A stretch of DNA of 64,000 nucleotides, from positions 3,794,837 through 3,858,836 of the forward strand of contig CM034600.1 of the NCBI GenBank assembly GCA_020091685.1, in the 5' to 3' direction. Each line of letters starts with the position of its first letter. The first letter of the stretch is position 1. Both the position numbers and the translations under genes were made by a program. The notes beneath the pieces were generated by a model, which saw nothing but the letters and a program-made list of their open reading frames with translations, had not been told where the DNA came from and ran no database searches. The stretch comes from Lutjanus erythropterus (Eukaryota; Chordata; Actinopteri; Lutjaniformes; Lutjanidae). Of the stretch, positions 56,809-64,000 are shown piece by piece.

Positions 56809-57321
56809 CTGGAAAAGACGAGCATTTTGTTTTGAGAAATGACCACCTTGGTAAACTGTCAAGGATTATGTCTGAAGGAAAAGTTTCTGAGGTCACCAAA
56901 GATCTTTTTTTTTTGCCACAAAGGTATTAGGAATAATCTGGAGAGTCTTTATAATAGTTTTGGTTTGAGTTTAGTTATCATAACAACATATACAGAATAG
57001 CATGCATTTAAAAGATACAGAAAAAAACATAAAAATTCCCAAGGTCTACAGTTTTACTTGAATAATGTGAATATTTCCAAAATATCATAAATAATTACAA
57101 AGAAACACACAAAATAAAAACAAAATGTGCCAAAGGTTTACCATTCAATTTTGGGGCCACCCATAAGGGGTAAAAATGAGAAGAGGAAGATTTTTTTTTG
57201 CATTTTATGAACAATGTTAAGAATAAATTCAAATTTCTCAATATTTCAACTTTTTGACATATCAACGTTATTTGGCATTTTGATTTTATTCCCAGCATGT
57301 GGACTTTCTGTGGACATTCTG

Positions 57322-57369
57322 AAAATGCAAAATGCAAAATGCAAAATGCAAAATGCAAAAAAAAAAAAA
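57322..57369 (+). repeat. (AAAATGC)n microsatellite with A-tail
   Basis: Five 7-bp units followed by an A-run. Confidence 0.95.
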
Positions 57370-57484
57370 GGAATATTTTTTTCTTTCCTGGCCCCAATGC
57401 TTAAAGCTCAGGGCTGTCAGGGTCTACTACTCTATTATTAAATGATTAAGACAATCATCATCATAAGGGACATGGCTGAAAACC

Positions 57485-58475
57485 AACATTGAATGTCTGT
57501 GACCTCTGACCCCTCAGGCAGCACTGCATTAAAAACTGCATTAAAAAACCCTCATCACTGTATAAAGGATAATACATGGGCTGAGGACGACTTTGGAAAA
57601 CCGTCGTCAGTAAACACAGTTTGTCTCTGCATCTACAAATGCAAGTTAAGTTTGTATCATGCAGAGAAAAACATATATCATATATATATAAAACATCTGG
57701 ATGTTATATATCATAACATCCAGAAGCACTGCAGACTTCTCTGAGCCCGAGCTCATCTGAGATGGGCTGATGCAAAGTGGAAAAGTGTGCTGTGGTCTGA
57801 CGAGTCCACATTTCAGATTGTTTTCACAAATCATGGACATCGTGTCCTCCAGGCTAAAGAGGAAAGGGACCTTCTACTGTCACATCTGTGAAGGCCCCAT
57901 TAATGTTGAAAGGTACATACGGATTTTGGAGCAACATGCTGCCATCCAGATGACGTCTTTTTCAGAGACGTCCCTGCTTATTTCAGCAAGACAATGCCAA
58001 GACACATTGTTGCACGTGTTCAAACAGTGTGTCTTTGTAGTAAAAGAGTTCAGGTACTAGACTGACCTGCCTGCAGTCCAGACCTGTCTCCCACTGAAAA
58101 TGTTTGGTGCATCACGAAGCACAAAACACAACAACAGAGCCCCTGGACTGTTGAGCACCTGAAGTTGTATATCAAGCAAGAATGAGAAAGAATTTCACTT
58201 TCAAAACTTCAACAACTAGTGTCCTCAGCTCCCAAACACTGACTGAGTGTTGTTAAAAGAAAAGCTGATGTATCACAGTGGTAAACTTGCTCCTGCCCCA
58301 GCTTCTTTGGAACGTGTTGCAGGCATCAAATTCAGAATGAGTGCATATTTACAAAAATGCCAATTTGAACATTAAATATCTTGTCTTTGTAGGTCAAAAA
58401 CGTTTTGCAAATCATTGCATTCTGTTTTAATTTACGTTCTATGCAGCACATCCAACTTTTTTCGAATTGGATGGT
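57485..58475 (+). pseudogene. decayed Tc1/mariner-type transposon
   Basis: Recognisable by sequence shared with a widespread fish Tc1-like family: GTAAACACAGTTTGTC, TGAGATGGGCTGATGCAAAG, GACGAGTCCACATTTCAGA, CAGCAAGACAATGCCAAGAC, CTGCCTGCAGTCCAGACCTG, TTTGGAACGTGTTGCAGGCA. The reading frame is broken by stops and by a deletion near 57872, so it is not functional. It lies in the 5' part of col20a1 or upstream of it. Confidence 0.85.
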
Positions 58476-58532
58476 ACAAAAAATATCATTCCTGATGATG
58501 CCATCTTAGTTAACTTGCTTGCTCTTTTTTAA

Positions 58533-58998
58533 TTATATGTTAAGTTCTTTGTAACTTATTTTGAAAAGCGCTATATGAATAAAAGTATTATTCCTATTAT
58601 TATTAAGGATAGCAGACATTACAATGTCAAGTAAATGTAAACTCTCGACTGTTTTTCCGTCAGTGTCAGGAGGTAGTTTCCCACATGTCCCTCTCCTGAA
58701 GTCTATGATCATCTCTTTCCAGTACAATATTAAGCTGAAGGCTATTATCGCTGCACAGGTTTACAAGATCAGACATCTCCCTCCTATGTGCTGATTCATC
58801 TGATCTTGTGATTAACCCAGCCACTGCGGTATCATCAGCAATTCTTAATATTTTAGCTGAGTCATCATAAGTGGTCCAATCATTTTCACACAAGGAATAA
58901 AGAGAGGAGGAGGACAGCAGCCCTAGATATCCCAACAGGCTTCCTGCAGTCTTTTGTTTTAAGTTAAATTTTTTCATCATTTTGTCCTTTAACTTCAT
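58533..58998 (-). pseudogene. LINE reverse-transcriptase fragment, frameshifted
   Basis: Minus-strand translation shows RT palm sequence, ADDTAVAGLITRSDESAHRR, then DLVNLCSDNSLQLN, and in a second frame KEMIIDFRRG. These are the ADD catalytic motif and the following KTKEMIIDFR region of fish non-LTR retrotransposons. The frame shifts near 58700-58730 and upstream and downstream parts are missing, so it is a dead fragment. Confidence 0.85.
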
Positions 58999-59257
58999 AT
59001 TTAATCAAAAAAAATATAGTATAGCCTTAGTTGTCTTCTTTATAGAAGCAGAGAACAAGTGTGGTTGCAATTTAAAAAGTTAATTATTTTTGTTATCTTG
59101 AGAAAATGAGGTTTGTTATCTTGAAATAATGATAATCAACATATGGCCATGAGAAAACCAAAAGTTGTTTCCTCTAATAACTTAAAATGTTTAGCAGAAA
59201 TCAGGAGTGCCATACCAGCATGCATTGATGGCATCTTAACAACTGTAACAGCCAATT

Positions 59258-59888
59258 TAAAGAGACAGTTCACCCAAAAATAAAAATTCAGTCATATCAT
59301 GCCAGTTAAAGGTTGGGTTTAGTGTTTTAGTTCACAAAACTCTGTTGAAGTTTCACAGGAAAACTGTGACAGAATCTCCAAAACAATGTAAGTGAAGGGT
59401 GACCAGTTTTCAAATGGAAAAAAACAACCAATAAATAAATAAATAAATGACATTAAATGCCTCATACTGCTCGTCTGATGTAATCCAAGTCTCCTGAAGT
59501 CCCAGCATGCCATTCACTTGCTCGTGCACACTGTCACACCACACACACCCATTTCAGGTGGTGTGCACACACATGTGAACATGGCTCCAAGATAAGGATC
59601 TACAGTAAAGATTCAGGCTAAAAACATGGTGTAAATGACGCCTTTCAAGTCAACTTGGCATGCTGAGGCTTTAGGTGACTTGGATTACACCAGGCGAGCG
59701 GCATGGAGGCATTTTTTTTCTCAGTTAAGTTTTTCCGATTGAAAACTGGTCACCATTCACTTTAACTGTTTGGAAGGTCCTGCAGTGCTACTTTCCTGTG
59801 AAACTCAAGCAGTCTTTCAATCAGCATGAGGGTCAGTAGATAATGACTGAATTTTCATTTTTGGGTGAACGGGAAAACTACTCGTCTG
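59258..59888. mobile_element. inverted-repeat MITE (AGTTCACCCAAAAATAAAAA ends)
   Basis: Left AGTTCACCCAAAAATAAAAA TTCAG and right CTGAATTTTCATTTTTGGGT are inverse. Interior arms TGGATTACACCAGG recur at about 59680 and 60070. Confidence 0.65.
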
Positions 59889-60358
59889 GTGTAATCAAGT
59901 CTCCTTAAGCCCCAACATGCCAGAATGACTTGAAAGACGCCATTTACACAATGTTTTAAGCCTAAAACTTTACTGTAGTTCCTTAGTTTGGAGCCACGTT
60001 CATATGCATGTGTCCACCATCTGAACTGGGTGTGTGTGGTGAGACAGTGTGCAAGTGTTGGGACTTAATGAGACTTGGATTACACCAGGTAAGCAGAGGC
60101 ATTTGGTAAATGGAGCTTAACTTACTCAGAATTCATTTTGTCATAGTGCTACTCATGAACCTAACTTCTTTGTGCAACGGATGAATTTAGTCATCAATCT
60201 GAAGTCTGTCTATCTGATAAATCTAAGCCATAGTCAAAGTTGATCTTTGTGAAACTATCACCAGGTTTAAAAATATCAGAATTAGCCTTTAACAGTGATA
60301 TATGAAGTGCTTTATATCCAGTGTGGGCCTGCATATCCTAGATCCTAGGTCATGCAAA

Positions 60359-60388
60359 AAACAAACAAACAAACAAACAAAAAAAAAC
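60359..60388 (+). repeat. (AAAC)n microsatellite
   Basis: Short tetranucleotide run followed by A's. Confidence 0.85.
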
Positions 60389-60389
60389 G

Positions 60390-61670
60390 TTCTTAAGTTT
60401 TAAGTAAATTTGAAATTGTCATACAAGATTTCTGATTATTTTTTAAAAAGTAATCATAATTAATAAAACGAAACTATGTGATTTAAGTGACATGTTACAC
60501 TTCATTTATCTGACGCTGATTAACAGGCGTATTCGGTGACCCGTCACTTTAACACCGGCGCAGATCTTATGTCTCATCATGGGTACGATTAGTTTCATGT
60601 GCTGTGATTGGAGGTTTGGGTGGGCCACATGACATTTTCACATCTCCAATCAGTCCATTGCATTCTTAAGTTTGGGAATGCCTGATGTAGACAAACCCAA
60701 CGTAAAAGGAACCTTAAATGCAAACATTTCCCCTGAAGCTAAATCCTGGCTGGGGAGTTTTCAGCAACTCGCTGTAATCCCTCTGTCTTCTCCATCTTGT
60801 CCTTCATATTTTTTCTCTTTTCTATATATGATACACCGCTTCCTCCTTTGTCAACCAAATGACAGATGTATGTTGAAACCTGTAATTCTTTTTAATGTAT
60901 TTTCCAGAGTGGTACCCTGCACCTCATGTCTCATGTTGGACTGAATTCTTCCTCTGAGCCCCCCTCTGTCTCTCTGTTAGACGTGCCTGGGCCTAGCTGC
61001 ACAGTGTGGAATGGGAGATAAGAGGGTGACAGCGAGAAAACAGTGTTAAGGAAGAAGTTAAGAGGGGCAGGAAGAATCTCGGATGTGAAGGAGGAGGGGA
61101 GGAGAAGGAGCTGCATTCTTATCCAAACCATCACCTGTGAAGTGAGAGAGCCCATTGCAGTGCTGAGATGTAAGGCACTTTCACACATTTACATGCTGCA
61201 CTCGAGGGCAGGGAATCAAAGCTTGTACTTTAGACATATGCTGATAAAATGATCAGATTGGAAATGGATTTTTAGCAAATCCATTTCATGCTGGACTTCC
61301 ACAAGAGAAAGGAAAATATTATATTTAATGACCTACAACTTATCTCTTTTGTAAAGAGAGTATATTTTGCTCATTATTTTAACTAGTTTTAACAAATCAG
61401 CATACAGATTTCTTAGAAGTGTCAGCCTACTTTTCTCCAAAGCTTAAAAGGTTTTCCTGCTTTTTGAAGGGAAACAAGTCACAAAGCAGTTTATCTGATG
61501 TTGCAATGCAATCTTTTTTTTCCTTTCACATGTTTTCTTTTTTCTACTGAGCCAGGGATGATGACTTCAAGACCAAAGAATCCAAGGCTTTGTCCAAAAT
61601 CGCTCCATCAGTTTACTCAACAGCGAGCAGTAAACTGAGATTGCAGACACTAACTAATCATTCTGGATAT
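60390..61670. other. no gene recognised
   Basis: Contains short open frames on both strands near 60.7-61.2 kb without family resemblance, splice context or repeats I can name. A missing 5' exon of col20a1 could lie here, but none was seen. Confidence 0.35.
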
Positions 61671-61678
61671 GTATCGAG

Positions 61679-61995
61679 TAGGGCCGCAACTAACATTTAT
61701 TTTCATAGTTGATTTATTGCTTATTTTCTCGATTAATTGATTAATAGTTGTTTGCCTATATAATGTCAGAAAATAGTGAAAAAGGTTTCCCTCAAATGTT
61801 CTGTTTTGCCAATAAATATTCATTTTACTGTCAGAGAGGAGTAAAGAAACCATAAAATGTTCAGCTGGAATTAAAGAATGTTGACTTTTCTCTTAAAAAG
61901 ATACTTAAACTGATTAACTGATTATCAAAATAGTTGGTGATTAATAATGATATTTTAATAATAGATTAATAATTGATTAATCGTTCGCAGCCCTA
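61679..61995. mobile_element. GCAACTAA family MITE, full length with 8-bp target duplication
   Basis: Ends TAGGGCCGCAACTAAC and GATTAATCGTTCGCAGCCCTA. Flanks GTATCGAG (61671-61678) and GTATCAAG (61996-62003) differ at one base, as for hAT insertions. This copy defines the family. Confidence 0.8.
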
Positions 61996-61999
61996 GTAT

Positions 62000-63410
62000 C
62001 AAGTACCAGTACTACACCAGTGCTGGTTCCTGACCCGTCAATATTGAAATATCAAGTTTCTAGACAAACTATCCTGCTGTCAGTATTTTTGTAATGTACA
62101 TAAACAGCTGACAGGACAAACCATTTAAAAGTGTGGCCTCACTCCACTAAATCTGATGGAAATGCAGCTAAAGGTGGCAAAAAAACCCAAAAACTGATTT
62201 CTTATATAAAAAAAATTCACATCTTTTCATTTCTTTATTTTTTGCAACATTCTATGGTGAGTAGTATCAATAGGAGTATCAATGAGTATTGCTATTGATA
62301 AGCAGTATCAAGATCAGTTTCAATAAAATCCAAATAACTTGTATCCCTAAATATCATTATATTATGTGTCATCACTAAGGTTGTTCCTATAATGATACCA
62401 GAAGCAGAAATGCCTCAGTTTGAGCCTGAAATGCTGGATTGGGTATCAGGGAATACACAAGTCTAAGCACTGATCCGATGTTGTATAATCTATTACAGGA
62501 GCAATATGTAGCCATTTCGTGTGAGAACAGCAGTCCAAATAGCAAGTTGAAGCCATAGGCTGTATATTAAATAGGTTGAAATCCTATTTAATATATGATC
62601 TATGCAGGATTATTAATGATTTCTTATGACTCATAAACAGACTTACTGTCTTTTTCTGTCCTAATTTGAATGTCTTTACCTGCCCCCGATTAGCCTTCCT
62701 GTGTATTTAGTCTTGCGTCTTTCCCTTCTAGTGTTTCCTCGTGTACCTTTCAGGTCTTTGCCTTGGTTTTGAACTTTCTTTTGAATTTCAAGGACTATGG
62801 ACTTGGCTTGTATTTTTGGATTTGCCTGCCTTTGGACTGCTCTGTGTGTTTTTGTATTTGGACTCTGCTTTCATTAAATTCTTTTATCTGAACCTTGTTT
62901 TTCCTGGTTTCCTAACTTCAGAACTGTGACGTCTTGTGGCTCTGAAGAGTGAGTCTGTCTCAACTGCAAAACTCACCTTTGACTTTCAGAGGATCATGGG
63001 GGAAAACTTTCCCTGTGATAATCATTCTGTGCATTTGCTTGCTTACTTATTATTCTGTAACTCTACTGTGCACATGCTCTTTTGTGCAGATCACATGGGG
63101 ACTGATATACTTAAGGTCTTTGACAGAATTGTAGACTTAGGGCAAAGACAAATCATATATAATTATTCAGAACCATTACACAGTAAGAGGGTCGCAGTTA
63201 GACTGATGCATGACGCTGTTAAATACATATAATAAAGATAAATTTAACTTTGATCAATGCACTGCAGCCTTGTCCAGCTGTGGTCCTACCTAGTAATGGA
63301 TAGAAACTTCTTGCAATTTGATCAGTTTAACTGTACTTTCCCAGAGCTCTATAATTTGGCAAATCGCACATTACTTAATATAGACCTCAAGGGCCTTTGC
63401 ATGTGAAAAA
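62000..63410. other. repeat-like and unassigned DNA
   Basis: 62.68-62.93 kb is a T-rich stretch (GTCTTTGCCTTGGTTTTG, CATTAAATTCTTTTATCTG, CAGAACTGTGAC) that resembles the 3' end of a fish retroelement. The rest shows no gene. Confidence 0.35.
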
Positions 63411-63411
63411 A

Positions 63412-63700
63412 CTAGAGCTGTCAATCAATTAAAATTATTTAATCACAATTAATCACATGACTGTCCGTAGTTAATTGCAATTAATAACAAATCAATTGAA
63501 CATTTTTTATTTGTTCAAAATGTACCTTGAAGGGATATTTTTCAAGTGCATAAAATGTAATTCAAATGTAACTTGGCACTGCATTTGGCATAAGAAAAAA
63601 GTCCACCAGGCACAGATGAACATATTGACCCCGCTCAATTTAACATTAAGGCCAAAACACACTAAAAGCTTCAATAGAAAAGTCAATTGAAGCTTCTATG
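63412..63700 (+). mobile_element. AGAGCTGTCAATCAATTAAA-type MITE, left part
   Basis: Left end AGAGCTGTCAATCAATTAAA with TTAATCACAATTAATCACAT. The right terminus was not found. Confidence 0.5.
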
Positions 63701-64000
63701 GTGCACTGCAGGCTTCAGATTTAAGATTCAAACACCACAGAACCAGCAGTATTTTAGGAAAAGGTTGCTATCTATATGCATTTATTGATTTATTTATTTA
63801 GTATTATTATTGTTAATGATAGTTTATTTCTTTAATAAAATATTTTCCTCAGCTCATTCAGCTCAGTCTATATAATGATGAAACAGTGTTTTTGTATTAA
63901 TGTGGCAGGACCATTTATATCAGTGTCACTCAGTTTATATCAGTGAGGATGTTTTAGACAACAGCAGACAGCAAAATGCACACCGACACACAGAGGAGAT

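Noticed and set aside
60931-61252. Possible exon in opposite short frames
   Set aside because: No splice sites in phase with col20a1, no family resemblance and no codon bias that I can see.

Overview
The window is nuclear DNA of a ray-finned fish, most likely a percomorph teleost. It is intron-rich and AT-rich, and it is packed with dispersed repeats of fish type: hAT-like MITEs, tRNA-derived SINEs, a decayed Tc1/mariner copy and a LINE reverse-transcriptase fragment. There are no operons, no rRNA genes and no functional tRNA genes. The proteins encoded are vertebrate-specific.

Two genes are well supported, both on the minus strand. dpm1 (dolichol-phosphate mannosyltransferase catalytic subunit) lies at 7897-15768. 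I could place all nine coding exons with canonical splice sites, giving an unbroken 250-residue frame. A FACIT collagen, best read as col20a1 (collagen alpha-1(XX)), runs from 56808 down to 17781. I could chain 39 exons in one continuous frame of 1,508 codons plus a stop. They encode the end of FN3-1, an acidic/basic linker, a vWA domain, six more FN3 domains, a thrombospondin-N/laminin-G-like domain, a long triple helix, a short interruption, a second triple helix and a short C-tail. The signal peptide and the first half of FN3-1 were not found; they lie upstream, beyond the window or hidden in 57-64 kb.

Layout: 1-2.9 kb is purine-rich and repeat sequence. 2.9-3.7 kb is a CpG-rich promoter-like block with NRF1, YY1 and CCAAT-type motifs and a minus-strand splice donor. 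By comparison with human gene order (ADNP immediately downstream of DPM1 on the same strand) it is probably the promoter and first noncoding exon of adnp. 3.7-7.4 kb is intergenic with MITEs; 7.4-15.8 kb is dpm1; 15.85-16.9 kb is AT-rich intergenic; 16.9-56.8 kb is col20a1; 56.8-64 kb is a repeat-rich intron or upstream region.

The two genes work in different compartments. DPM1 makes dolichol-phosphate mannose on the cytosolic face of the ER membrane for N-glycosylation, O-mannosylation and GPI anchors. Collagen XX is a secreted, fibril-associated matrix protein. I found no undescribed biosynthetic, defence or mobile system. The points most worth a second look are protein-level differences in the collagen (an apparently extra FN3 domain, a very basic linker, a C-X5-C junction), a hAT-like insertion whose target duplication reaches a col20a1 splice donor, several nested repeats, and the absence of mocs3 next to dpm1.
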